41,612 nucleotides of DNA from a virus. This document shows, in pieces, positions 1 through 6,201 of the stretch. The number at the start of each line of letters is the position of its first letter. The first letter of the stretch is position 1. The translations under genes and the position numbers were made by a program. The stretch lies in IMG/VR virus record IMGVR_UViG_3300033153_006658, positions 1 through 41,612 of that record; one strand, written 5' to 3'. The notes below the pieces were generated by a model that saw only the letters and a list, made by a program, of their open reading frames with translations, was not told the origin of the DNA and searched no databases.

Positions 1-114
1 ATATTTAAGACTTAATAAGTTTTCCTCCAAACACTGCATTCCCTTCCATAATATTAACCGTATAATGAAAGAAGTTGCTGTTTGGTAATCTATATACAAC
101 TCCTACTCCATGTG
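1..114. repeat. 114-bp direct terminal repeat, left copy
   Basis: The first 114 bases are identical to the last 114 (41499-41612). Genes run continuously across the junction: the metallophosphoesterase ends at 5, and the next gene of the same operon starts at 41483, which would be 16 bases beyond the wrapped position 1. This means either a circular or circularly permuted genome assembled with an overlap, or a physical direct terminal repeat. The sequence alone cannot tell these apart. Confidence 0.95.
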
Positions 115-769
115 ACCAATCAGGTGTATTTGCAACGTAATTGAATACTGGTGCTTTAACATTCCCTAGCCAACCTGGTTCAAAAGCTCTATATAATCTT
201 CCTCCTCCTGAGTTCTTAGTAGCTTCATCTACTTTGTGTCCATGACCGAATACCATTGACTCCATAGATTTGTCTAAAGAACATCTTGCAGCATGCTTAC
301 CTCCCGCTGTAGGTTCATGTCTCGCAATTAACTTAGTTCCTAATACTGGGTATCTTTGCATCCTTCCGTAAGGCACAAATACATCACAGTATTCATCGAT
401 CCCTAGTGCGTTTTCGACGGTCACCAATCCGTATAAAGCTGGAGCATTATTCATAATATATCTTGAAAGTCTATGCTCATGATTACCTTCAATAAATACG
501 ATTTTAGCTTTAGGAAACATTCTTCTTAATTGTCTAAGTTTTTTCCTACCTTCTTCAAATTCTGTTTTAACGAAACTAGCTACATCACCAAATTCTTTTA
601 GAACAGAAGGATCTTTTTTCCAGTGAGTTACAGCATAGAAATCAACGAAGTCTCCTAGTATAACTATTTCATCAGGATCTAAAGCTTTACCTATCTTTAA
701 CATTGTCTTATATGCAACTTCATCATGAAAAGGTATATGACAATCTGGAATTATAAGTGCCTTTTCCAT
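5..769 (-). CDS. Calcineurin-like metallophosphoesterase
   Basis: This 254-residue protein carries the full metallophosphoesterase motif set: D9-x-H11 near the N-terminus, G39-D40, GNHEHR at about 95-100, a histidine in ARHEP, and GHGH near 175. These residues bind two metals in the calcineurin-like/SbcD-like fold. Family members cleave phosphodiesters or phosphomonoesters; phage versions often sit in recombination cassettes. It lies directly downstream of Gp157 with a 6-base gap, in an operon with SSB-like and RusA genes, which favours a nucleic-acid substrate. It has no signal peptide and is probably cytoplasmic. The TAA stop lies inside the terminal repeat. The family is secure; the substrate is inferred. 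Confidence 0.85.
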   Translation of the reverse strand: MEKALIIPDCHIPFHDEVAYKTMLKIGKALDPDEIVILGDFVDFYAVTHWKKDPSVLKEFGDVASFVKTEFEEGRKKLRQLRRMFPKAKIVFIEGNHEHRLSRYIMNNAPALYGLVTVENALGIDEYCDVFVPYGRMQRYPVLGTKLIARHEPTAGGKHAARCSLDKSMESMVFGHGHKVDEATKNSGGGRLYRAFEPGWLGNVKAPVFNYVANTPDWSHGVGVVYRLPNSNFFHYTVNIMEGNAVFGGKLIKS

Positions 770-775
770 ATAGAA

Positions 776-1294
776 TTATTTAATAATAATAGATTTTTTG
801 TATTCAAGATGTGCTCCTGCAAATTCTCCACCAGACTTCAAACCATCTTTTATAGCTTTCTTTTGTTCTGAAAAATCTGACTTAGCAGATTTTAATAACT
901 CCTCTTGTAGTTTAACTGGAGTTAGCAAATCGCTGCTTAGATCATCTGATAATATAAGACTTGGAGTATTATTTCTAATAGAAACTCTCACAGTACCAAG
1001 ATCAAGACTAGGTCTATCAGCAAGCTGCATACCAACTAAAAGATATTTCTTTAGATTCTCCATTTGTTTCTTAGTAGAATCACGTAGAGCTTTAAGTCTT
1101 GCTTCTTCGATTTTAATAGCTTCTATTGCATGTTCTTTTGTTTTAATAACAAAAGTGATGCTCTTTGCTTTATCGTCAAATTCCAAGTCTAAATCTTCTA
1201 CTAATTTCATATTCAGAATTTCTCCTGTTTCAGGATCAATACTGTTTTCAATAGCTAATGCAAGGCTTGCATTAATTTCGAATAGTGAACTCAT
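776..1294 (-). CDS. Gp157-family phage protein
   Basis: This 172-residue protein matches what I recall of the Siphovirus Gp157 family: a short N-terminal helix with a D-P-E-T-G-E-I segment, a long charged coiled coil (about residues 45-85), then a small beta domain (about 95-115) and a lysine-rich end. Gp157 genes usually sit beside SSB or recombination genes in phage early regions, as here. The molecular activity is not established. The start codon overlaps the stop of the preceding 35-residue gene (TAATG), so the two are probably translationally coupled. It is most likely a cytoplasmic accessory factor for recombination or replication. Confidence 0.75.
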   Translation of the reverse strand: MSSLFEINASLALAIENSIDPETGEILNMKLVEDLDLEFDDKAKSITFVIKTKEHAIEAIKIEEARLKALRDSTKKQMENLKKYLLVGMQLADRPSLDLGTVRVSIRNNTPSLILSDDLSSDLLTPVKLQEELLKSAKSDFSEQKKAIKDGLKSGGEFAGAHLEYKKSIIIK

Positions 1295-1401
1295 TATTTT
1301 AATTTAGATATTAAAAATTTATCTTCATCTGGAGTATTATTAAACTCCTCTTCAGTTACTTTTCTTATAAATCCTTTGCTTGGTGTTGATAGAAAATACA
1401 T
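1294..1401 (-). CDS. 35-residue hypothetical protein
   Basis: A short ORF starts at ATG 1401 and ends with TAA overlapping the Gp157 start (TAATG). It fills the gap between the zinc-ribbon gene and Gp157. The product begins MYFLSTPSKGFIRKVTEEEF and is acidic in the middle. I do not recognise it. Support comes from its tight overlap with the next gene and its position in a compact operon. Confidence 0.5.
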   Translation of the reverse strand: MYFLSTPSKGFIRKVTEEEFNNTPDEDKFLISKLK

Positions 1402-1418
1402 AATAGTTATTTTAATGA

Positions 1419-1739
1419 TTAGAATGGATGTTCTTCTGGCTCATCAATTGGATTGTATTTACCATCTTCTATATCAGCAAATGGATTTCCAAACTCTTCA
1501 TATTCATCTACAGGTTCTTCTTTTTTATCTTCTATAACAGGATCTTTTTTTACCTTGATCCAGGTAGAAAGAGGGAAATCCCCATTCCTACATGTGTCAC
1601 AGTTATAAACTTCAAACATAGTCCCATTATGTGGAATAAGCTTATAATGGGTAATCCTCTTACCGCACTCACTACAACCTATAACTACATTATCATCTTG
1701 CTTTATAAGTTCAGGCTTTCTATATTCATTAATTTTCAT
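1419..1739 (-). CDS. Zinc-ribbon protein with acidic SSB-like tail
   Basis: This 106-residue protein has two CxxC pairs (C22-x2-C25 and C47-x2-C50), consistent with a four-cysteine zinc ribbon. The last 40 residues are strongly acidic and end in EEHPF. An acidic tail ending in Pro-Phe is how bacterial SSB proteins recruit partner proteins, so this could be a second protein that docks on SSB-interacting factors or mimics SSB; that is inference. It lies just downstream of the SSB-like gene with a 9-base gap and begins with the same five bases of coding sequence (MKINE), hinting at a shared start region. No family name is assigned. Confidence 0.65.
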   Translation of the reverse strand: MKINEYRKPELIKQDDNVVIGCSECGKRITHYKLIPHNGTMFEVYNCDTCRNGDFPLSTWIKVKKDPVIEDKKEEPVDEYEEFGNPFADIEDGKYNPIDEPEEHPF

Positions 1740-1748
1740 TTGAATATA

Positions 1749-2360
1749 TTATGCTGGTAAATCATCGATTGAAGTGTTAGCTTCTTTTTCAGCCATTCTA
1801 GCTTCTCTTTCAGCTGTATTCTTTTCCCATTGAGCAACTACTTTAGTAATCTCTTCTTTAGTTTTAATTGTATTATCTTCATGATTAGAGATGCCTTTTA
1901 CTCTATTAACAATTGATCCTTTGCTATTCTTTTTAGCAACGATTTCAACAACAACTGTGTCTCCGATATAATCTTCAAGATTTTCATAACCTTGTTTTTC
2001 AATATCTTGGAATACAGCTGTTTTTAAAGCATAATATCCTGATCTTTCATCAGTAGACATTGAAGGCTCTCCATTATGAAACTTATAAGTCATATTGTAA
2101 TAAACAACATTAGCTCTTTTAGTTTCATTCCCTTCTTTATCTTTGTAAACTTTGAATGAAGAAAATTCTTCACCTTCTGTATCAACCATAGGTTTAACAC
2201 TACCCAACTTGTTTAAAGGCTGAAGAGCAAAAGAAACTTGAGGTTTTAATTCTCCTTCCCATTCGTTGTCTGGTTTATCTATCATGTCTGTTACAAGACA
2301 TACATAGAAACCTGTTGCTAAAACTTGTTTTTCTGATCCACTCGATTCGTTAATTTTCAT
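1749..2360 (-). CDS. Candidate single-stranded DNA-binding protein
   Basis: This protein has 203 residues when started at the internal ATG 2360 (MKINESSGSE). A GTG 10 codons upstream exists but overlaps the previous stop region, so it is less likely. The first ~150 residues are beta-rich and charged, and the C-terminus is a charged helix followed by SIDDLPA, resembling the acidic tip of SSB proteins. Its neighbours (Gp157, metallophosphoesterase, RusA) are the usual company of phage SSB or annealing proteins. I infer an OB-fold SSB-type protein, but no single diagnostic motif proves it; a recombination-associated protein of another fold is the alternative. Confidence 0.55.
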   Translation of the reverse strand: MKINESSGSEKQVLATGFYVCLVTDMIDKPDNEWEGELKPQVSFALQPLNKLGSVKPMVDTEGEEFSSFKVYKDKEGNETKRANVVYYNMTYKFHNGEPSMSTDERSGYYALKTAVFQDIEKQGYENLEDYIGDTVVVEIVAKKNSKGSIVNRVKGISNHEDNTIKTKEEITKVVAQWEKNTAEREARMAEKEANTSIDDLPA

Positions 2361-2389
2361 GCTTATATATGTTAAATAAATAAAAGCCA

Positions 2390-2539
2390 CTATAAAAATA
2401 CTGGTACTGAAACTAAAATCGTACCATACATAAATGATAAAAATGATATCTCTCTAAAATCTAACTCATCATAAGTAAATACAAATACTATACTAAATGA
2501 TAGAAAATAAATCGTTGAGATAATAATTGCTAATTCCAC
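2390..2539 (-). CDS. 49-residue membrane protein, GTG start
   Basis: A GTG-initiated ORF is the first reading frame after the minus-strand promoter at 2563-2591. It sits 4 bases beyond an AACAAA leader element also found before other early genes. The product has two hydrophobic stretches (about residues 3-20 and 32-49) separated by an acidic patch, consistent with a small two-helix membrane protein. The stop is TAG. The function is unknown; small membrane proteins at the head of early phage operons often alter the host envelope, but that is only analogy. Confidence 0.5.
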   Translation of the reverse strand: MELAIIISTIYFLSFSIVFVFTYDELDFREISFLSFMYGTILVSVPVFL

Positions 2540-2562
2540 GTTGTTTTGTTAAGAACGATACT

Positions 2563-2591
2563 ATCATATCATACTTTGTATTAAAAAGCAA
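2563..2591 (-). promoter_or_regulatory. Minus-strand promoter for the recombination/lysis operon
   Basis: On the minus strand a weak -35 (TTGCTT, 2586-2591) is followed after 17 bases by -10 TATGAT (2563-2568). An AACAAA element lies 12 bases beyond the -10, the same arrangement as at the promoters before 4244, 4529 and 13352. It fits the start of the leftward operon. Confidence 0.55.
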
Positions 2592-2623
2592 CACCTTAAT
2601 AAAACTTATAGAAAAGATAATAC

Positions 2624-2652
2624 TTGCAATATTCTAAAATATCTGGTATGAT
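2624..2652 (+). promoter_or_regulatory. Plus-strand promoter for the replication gene
   Basis: TTGCAA (2624-2629), a 17-base spacer and TATGAT (2647-2652) form a sigma70-type promoter. The predicted start is near 2659, just ahead of the structured leader. It is divergent from the minus-strand promoter 33 bases away. Confidence 0.55.
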
Positions 2653-2659
2653 GGAATTC

Positions 2660-2783
2660 GTAATTAACCGCTAAACAGATGAATTATAAATTTGTATTAC
2701 CAGTTTCAAGCACTCTAAATGTTTAGCGGTGTTTTTGTGTTTGGACTGGTATTATAAGTTTTTAATTTTGTAACACCGCTAAT
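2660..2783 (+). promoter_or_regulatory. Structured leader with competing inverted repeats
   Basis: ACCGCTAAAC (2667-2676) pairs perfectly with GTTTAGCGGT (2721-2730), which is followed by a T-rich stretch, so the first pairing resembles a terminator. TTAGCGGTGTT (2723-2733) also pairs perfectly with AACACCGCTAA (2772-2782), which ends one base before the ATG at 2784. The middle arm can therefore pair with only one partner at a time. The same octamers could alternatively be DNA operator sites (ACCGCTAA at 2667 and 2775, inverted at 2723). A 15-codon leader ORF lies between the first two arms. Confidence 0.6.
2679..2726 (+). CDS. 15-codon leader peptide (uORF)
   Basis: ATG 2679 opens a short frame, MNYKFVLPVSSTLNV, whose TAG stop (2724-2726) lies within the 3' arm of the first leader hairpin. 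A ribosome finishing this peptide would cover that arm. This is the layout of known leader-peptide attenuators, so I call it a candidate regulatory uORF. No codon run points to an amino-acid signal. Confidence 0.4.
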   Translation: MNYKFVLPVSSTLNV

Positions 2784-3485
2784 ATGGCAAGTAAGAGAAT
2801 GATACATTATGAGTTATGGGAGGATGAGGATTTTGGTTCCTTATCTCCTAATGCTAAAATCTTATTTATAGGTTGTATTTCACAAGCTGATGATGAAGGA
2901 CGTCTAAAAGCTAATGACAATTATTTAAGAGGACGTATTTTTATGTATAATGATATTTCATTAAAGAAAATATCTGAACTTTTAGATGAGATAAATGATA
3001 AGCTTTCGAATTTCACTTTATATAAAGTTGATGGAAAGAAATATATTCAATTCGATAAGTGGACAAAATACCAAAAACTAAGACCTGAAAGAATTACCTC
3101 TTCAGAAATACCTTTACCAAGCGATGCTGACAAGTGTCGGACAGATGTCGGACAAGTGTCGGCGGATTGTCCGCATAGTTCTAGTTCTAGTTCTAGTATT
3201 AGTTCTAGTGTTAGTACTAGGGTCGAAGGCTGCATGACTGCAGCGGAGTTCGACGAGTTCTGGATCTTATATCCAAGAAAAGATGGGAAAAAACCATCAT
3301 GGGATAAATTTAAAAAACTTAAATCTAATTTACTTCCTACAATACTAGCCGCTGTTAAAAGACAATCACTAAACCCAGATTGGGTTGGGACATTTATACC
3401 AATGCCTCTTACATGGATTAATCAAGAACGATGGAATGATGAAGCAAAAGGAGCTGAAATAATTGAAGTAGCTATAATCAAATAA
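2784..3485 (+). CDS. Phage replication initiator (O-like), ori within gene
   Basis: This 233-residue protein has an N-terminal winged-helix-type domain of the phage replisome-organiser kind (about 1-110: RMIHYELWEDEDFGSLSPN opening, then KYIQFDKWTKYQ). A serine-rich linker follows (about 130-145), then a C-terminal domain beginning FDEFWILYPRKDGKK and ending near TWINQERWND, which is typical of phage replication proteins that bring in the host helicase. DNA repeats inside the gene (3128-3218) resemble an origin, as in lambda gene O. It is the first gene of the rightward unit and sits under a complex leader. No phage polymerase or helicase is seen, so it probably recruits the host replisome. 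Confidence 0.75.
   Translation: MASKRMIHYELWEDEDFGSLSPNAKILFIGCISQADDEGRLKANDNYLRGRIFMYNDISLKKISELLDEINDKLSNFTLYKVDGKKYIQFDKWTKYQKLRPERITSSEIPLPSDADKCRTDVGQVSADCPHSSSSSSSISSSVSTRVEGCMTAAEFDEFWILYPRKDGKKPSWDKFKKLKSNLLPTILAAVKRQSLNPDWVGTFIPMPLTWINQERWNDEAKGAEIIEVAIIK
3128..3171 (+). repeat. Four 11-bp iterons inside the replication gene
   Basis: Four head-to-tail 11-base units start at 3128, 3139, 3150 and 3161. The first three follow the pattern kGACArrTGTC, where GACA and TGTC make each unit a small inverted repeat; the fourth is degenerate but keeps TTGTC. Together with the adjoining hexamers they are the best candidate for initiator binding sites and the replication origin. Confidence 0.65.
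3177..3218 (+). repeat. Seven hexamer repeats (AGTTCT type)
   Basis: Seven tandem hexamers follow the iterons: AGTTCT occurs four times, with variants AGTATT, AGTGTT and AGTACT. They encode the poly-serine linker of the initiator. They could be a simple coding repeat, or the unwinding part of an origin placed in a disordered protein linker. Confidence 0.7.
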
Positions 3486-3495
3486 CAACAAACCT

Positions 3496-3930
3496 ATGAG
3501 AAATGTTCTAAAATACGAAATGGTGCTAAAAGGAATGGATTCTATATCAGTCTCTGCTGCTCAATATGAGAGTTTAAAATCTTACTGGACAGTTTATGCC
3601 ACTACTAAGAAAAATCAGCCTATAAGCTTTGCTGAGTTTGATTTTATGGCTAGTGATATAAGATCGTTTAGACCAATTGAGTATAAGCAAGCTGTAGATG
3701 GAGTAAAAACACAACCAGGCTATACTAATTGGATATGTTATGAATGTGGTACAAAAGAAAATCCTACAAAAGTACCTTGGGATCAAGATATGTGTAATTG
3801 TCAAAAAGCAGAACTTGAATATGCTAAAAAGACACAAGAATTTGAACATAAAGAATATATTGAAAAGGGTGGAAAGCTAGAATTTTTTAAATGGCTTAAA
3901 GAAGTAAAAATACCATCATATGGATTTTAA
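3496..3930 (+). CDS. Zinc-binding hypothetical protein, replication cassette
   Basis: This 144-residue protein has a zinc-ribbon-like cluster at about residues 91-112 (CYEC...CNC). The N-terminal half is helical, and the C-terminal third is a charged helix ending KIPSYGF. It starts 10 bases after the initiator gene with no Shine-Dalgarno site and ends just before a strong terminator. Position alone suggests a replication partner such as a helicase-loading or primase-associated factor; no motif proves this. It is probably cytoplasmic. Confidence 0.6.
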   Translation: MRNVLKYEMVLKGMDSISVSAAQYESLKSYWTVYATTKKNQPISFAEFDFMASDIRSFRPIEYKQAVDGVKTQPGYTNWICYECGTKENPTKVPWDQDMCNCQKAELEYAKKTQEFEHKEYIEKGGKLEFFKWLKEVKIPSYGF

Positions 3931-3940
3931 GATAAACAAA

Positions 3941-3967
3941 AAGAGGGGATAAAACCCCTCTTCCTTT
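3941..3967. terminator. Bidirectional terminator
   Basis: AAGAGGGG (3941-3948) pairs with CCCCTCTT (3955-3962) around a six-base loop. T-rich sequence follows on the plus strand, and A-rich sequence upstream serves the minus strand. It separates the convergent genes ending at 3930 and 3966. Confidence 0.85.
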
Positions 3968-4079
3968 AGAATTCATTTTGCCGTTGATGTATTTTATCTT
4001 GTATATCTTTATCAAAAGCTTTATCGAGATTATATTGATATCTCAATTCATCTCCTAATAAGTCTTCATCTTCCCACAT
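3966..4079 (-). CDS. 37-residue hypothetical protein
   Basis: ATG 4079 opens a frame of 37 codons (begins MWEDEDLLGDELRYQYNLDK) that ends at the bidirectional terminator. It lies 3 bases after the upstream gene of the same two-gene unit. The protein is highly charged with an acidic N-terminus and no membrane segment. It is not recognised. Confidence 0.5.
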   Translation of the reverse strand: MWEDEDLLGDELRYQYNLDKAFDKDIQDKIHQRQNEF

Positions 4080-4082
4080 AGT

Positions 4083-4244
4083 TTATATATTAAATTCATC
4101 TAAAACAGATATTTCTCTACGTGATTGAGCATTCAACTCATAGTAAAGTTTAATATCGGTTTTCTTTACAAGATTCATTTGTGAAAGATCATATCTCTCA
4201 CGAGCTGACTTTACTTCCGTTTGTTCAATTTGTGAATTTAGCAT
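4083..4244 (-). CDS. 53-residue hypothetical protein, promoter-proximal
   Basis: ATG 4244 opens a 53-codon frame (begins MLNSQIEQTEVKSARERYDL). It directly follows a well-formed minus-strand promoter and an AACAAAACGAC leader like that of the 13352 operon. The protein looks helical and charged, with no recognised motif. Promoter, leader and terminator together argue that this two-gene unit is real and probably early. Confidence 0.6.
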   Translation of the reverse strand: MLNSQIEQTEVKSARERYDLSQMNLVKKTDIKLYYELNAQSRREISVLDEFNI

Positions 4245-4268
4245 GTCGTTTTGTTAGGTGACATTAAG

Positions 4269-4297
4269 ATAATATCACTTATTAAAATTAAAGTCAA
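4269..4297 (-). promoter_or_regulatory. Promoter for the 4244-3966 unit
   Basis: On the minus strand, TTGACT (4292-4297), a 17-base spacer ending in TGA, and TATTAT (4269-4274) make a near-consensus sigma70 promoter. AACAAA follows 13 bases after the -10. Confidence 0.75.
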
Positions 4298-4349
4298 TAC
4301 TTTTCTTTGAGGTTATGTATTAAATACTAATACTTATATATAATAGTTG

Positions 4350-4378
4350 TTTACTTTTATATATAGTCGTGCTATTAT
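4350..4378 (+). promoter_or_regulatory. Promoter of candidate small RNA
   Basis: TTTACT (4350-4355), a 17-base spacer and TATTAT (4373-4378) form a plausible promoter. The start would be near 4385, only about 70 bases before a terminator. Confidence 0.5.
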
Positions 4379-4384
4379 CTAAGT

Positions 4385-4452
4385 AGAATAATTCTTTGAT
4401 TAAGAATATCATAGTTGTTTTTGTTGCATAGAGAGCCCTTATGGGGCTTTTT
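4385..4452 (+). ncRNA. Candidate small RNA
   Basis: Between a promoter at 4350-4378 and a terminator at 4434-4452 there is no usable reading frame. The ~68-nt transcript would hold a 6-bp hairpin (ATTCTT 4391-4396 with AAGAAT 4402-4407), a T-rich single-stranded stretch and the terminator stem. This is the usual shape of a short regulatory RNA. No known family is recognised, and the target is unknown. Confidence 0.45.
4434..4452 (+). terminator. Rho-independent terminator
   Basis: AGCCC (4434-4438) pairs with GGGCT (4444-4448) and is followed by a T-run to 4452. It ends the candidate small RNA and insulates the promoter at 4474. Confidence 0.75.
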
Positions 4453-4473
4453 ATGTTTCTTAGTATTTTAGTA

Positions 4474-4502
4474 TTGACAATTAACACTAAAACTGATAGT
4501 AT
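4474..4502 (+). promoter_or_regulatory. Promoter for the 4529 operon
   Basis: A perfect TTGACA (4474-4479), a 17-base spacer ending TGA, and TAGTAT (4497-4502) are followed 12 bases later by AACAAA and ATG 4529. It is likely to drive the rightward 4.5-10.9 kb unit. Confidence 0.75.
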
Positions 4503-4528
4503 AGTGTCATTACTAACAAATAAATAAT

Positions 4529-4684
4529 ATGAAAGTATACGGTACTACATTAGCAGAACATTACGGTCTGTCCTCTTCTAGGATAAAGTCGATAGCATCT
4601 GATCGTGGATGGTCTTTAAAAAATCTTGAGGGGATGATTAACATGATAGTCTTTCTCGAGAGTCGTAAGGTGTTTCGCAAATAA
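4529..4684 (+). CDS. 51-residue HTH-like DNA-binding protein
   Basis: This small basic protein (start MKVYGTTLAEHYG) has a segment, TLAEHYGLSSSRIKSIASDR at about residues 7-26, that reads as a helix-turn-helix: an A-x-x-Y-G-L turn followed by a serine/arginine recognition helix. It is the first gene after a strong promoter, so it may be a small early regulator. The assignment rests on the HTH pattern alone. Confidence 0.6.
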   Translation: MKVYGTTLAEHYGLSSSRIKSIASDRGWSLKNLEGMINMIVFLESRKVFRK

Positions 4685-4707
4685 TTACTATTTTAACAAA
4701 ACTGATT

Positions 4708-5988
4708 ATGAAAATTACAAAAGAATTTCTTCTAAATCCTGAGGATAGTTTGGTTTCTATTAATGCAAGAACTAAAGCTGAGGATAAAAAAATGAGACAA
4801 TGGTACTCTGATAAAGGGTTACATTGGGCAAGAGGACAGGAAGCTATGGAATATGAAAAATGGAATACTTTTAAAGAAAAAACAGGTTATTCACATCATG
4901 GTTGGATGATGGATCATGGAGGTTATCATGATGTTGACCATGCTAAAAGTTTTAGTGAGAGTGTAATGCTTACTGTGCCTGAATTCTTTGAAATAATAGA
5001 AGGTGAGTCAGAAGATTCTAGTACAGATGAACCTAAAGCGGTTAAAAGAGGGAGGGGGAGACCAAAAGGATCTAAAAATAAACCAAAAGTATATAACTTT
5101 AAAACACGAGAAGAATTTGAGGATGTTATTAAAGAAGGAATGTTTATATTATTTACGATAGGGAGTGATACTAATGAAGGTGTAATAGGGAGAGCTGATG
5201 ATACTGGTGAATTAACTATTAATTGGGGTCATAATACATATTATATTATTGATGATAATGAAACACGAAATGTAAAAGATATTCAAATCCTAAAACAATC
5301 TAAAGAAGAAAAGCCAGCATCAGAGGGGTTAAAAGTATATAATTTTGATACAAAAGATGAGTTTGATGAAGTGATAAAAGAGGGAATGAAAATTAAATTT
5401 GATATGCTTGGTAAGATCAGTATTTTAGATGATGAAGGTTATATGTCTGAAGTATTTACTGATGAAGATGATGATCTTTATGTAAAAGTAGGTGAAGGTG
5501 AAAGTGATAAATGGTATATTATTCATGATAGAGATGCTCGGGAAATTGGTAATATTAGAATTCTTGAGCAACCAAAAAAAATAGAGAAAAGCGAACCTCT
5601 CACACTTGAAGAATTTGAAGAGAAATACCCTGTAGGAACAGTAATTAAATGTCGTGCTAGACGTGCTATAAGAACTGTTAAAGTAGCTACAGATGCTGAA
5701 GAGACATATCTTACTTGGGATGACGGTGAGCAATGGTATATTACTAATGATAGAGATATAGAGGATCTTGGAGATATTGAGTTGATTTCTGAAGCAGAAG
5801 AAAGTACTACTTGCACTCCAGCAGAATTTAAACCTGATTGGAATGCAACAGAGTATAAAAAAGATGATATACTTGTATCTAAGGATGAAATCTGTGTAGA
5901 TGGTCTTCGTTACTCAGTAATAGAAGCAAATGAGCTTAGAAATAAACTTTCTGAAGCAATGGAAGCACATAAATCTTATTTTCAATAA
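4708..5988 (+). CDS. AT-hook protein with three tandem repeats
   Basis: This protein of 426 residues has three visible parts. Residues 1-100 form a unique domain rich in W, H and D. Residues 113-126 read RGRGRPKGSKNKPK, a classical AT-hook for the minor groove of AT-rich DNA. Residues ~128-197, ~209-290 and ~297-362 are three related repeats built on [Y-N-F]-x4-EF-x5-EG, a beta-rich middle with an acidic turn, WY-I-I/T-x-D-x-[ED]-R/T, and an [I]-x-IL ending. The repeats resemble the start of the paralogs at 41483 and 40365 (EF...GDKV.C.I...TDA). I infer small SH3-like barrels tethered to DNA. The function is unknown. Confidence 0.7.
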   Translation: MKITKEFLLNPEDSLVSINARTKAEDKKMRQWYSDKGLHWARGQEAMEYEKWNTFKEKTGYSHHGWMMDHGGYHDVDHAKSFSESVMLTVPEFFEIIEGESEDSSTDEPKAVKRGRGRPKGSKNKPKVYNFKTREEFEDVIKEGMFILFTIGSDTNEGVIGRADDTGELTINWGHNTYYIIDDNETRNVKDIQILKQSKEEKPASEGLKVYNFDTKDEFDEVIKEGMKIKFDMLGKISILDDEGYMSEVFTDEDDDLYVKVGEGESDKWYIIHDRDAREIGNIRILEQPKKIEKSEPLTLEEFEEKYPVGTVIKCRARRAIRTVKVATDAEETYLTWDDGEQWYITNDRDIEDLGDIELISEAEESTTCTPAEFKPDWNATEYKKDDILVSKDEICVDGLRYSVIEANELRNKLSEAMEAHKSYFQ

Positions 5989-6004
5989 AATTTAATCAGT
6001 AGTT

Positions 6005-6163
6005 ATGTCTGAATTAGAAAAAGTACTAAAACAGATGGTGAAAGATTTGCCTGAGGATATTCCTTACAGTAAAGAAATTATAAAAGCTAGATTGTTAACT
6101 GTTAGCGAAAGCAGGAATAGGCTTAGAGAGCCTTTAACTAATAAAGAACTACCTAATAGTTAA
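6005..6163 (+). CDS. 52-residue hypothetical protein
   Basis: ATG 6005, 14 bases after the AT-hook gene's stop, opens a 52-codon frame (begins MSELEKVLKQMVKDLPEDIP). It is helical and charged with no known motif, and it fills the space before the tRNA cluster. Confidence 0.55.
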   Translation: MSELEKVLKQMVKDLPEDIPYSKEIIKARLLTVSESRNRLREPLTNKELPNS

Positions 6164-6172
6164 TTAGATCTC

Positions 6173-6197
6173 CTAAGCATGAGTATAAACTGCTTAG
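6173..6197 (+). other. 7-bp hairpin before tRNA cluster
   Basis: CTAAGCA (6173-6179) pairs perfectly with TGCTTAG (6191-6197) around an 11-base loop, ending four bases before tRNA-Thr. No T-run follows, so it is unlikely to be a terminator. It could be a processing or stabilising element. Confidence 0.5.
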
Positions 6198-6201
6198 TAC
6201 T

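Noticed and set aside
2740-2770. TTTG-N19-TAATTTTG upstream of the initiator, matching the Bacteroidota promoter pattern
   Set aside because: It is a single case; several other units carry TTGACA/TATAAT-type promoters with 17-base spacing, and a promoter of that type lies at 2624-2652 for the same gene. T-rich sequence makes chance matches likely.
3047-3235. Minus-strand ORF rich in leucine/glutamate opposite the serine repeat
   Set aside because: It is the antisense of the AGTTCT hexamer run, which yields an artificial L/E repeat; the plus-strand initiator explains the region.
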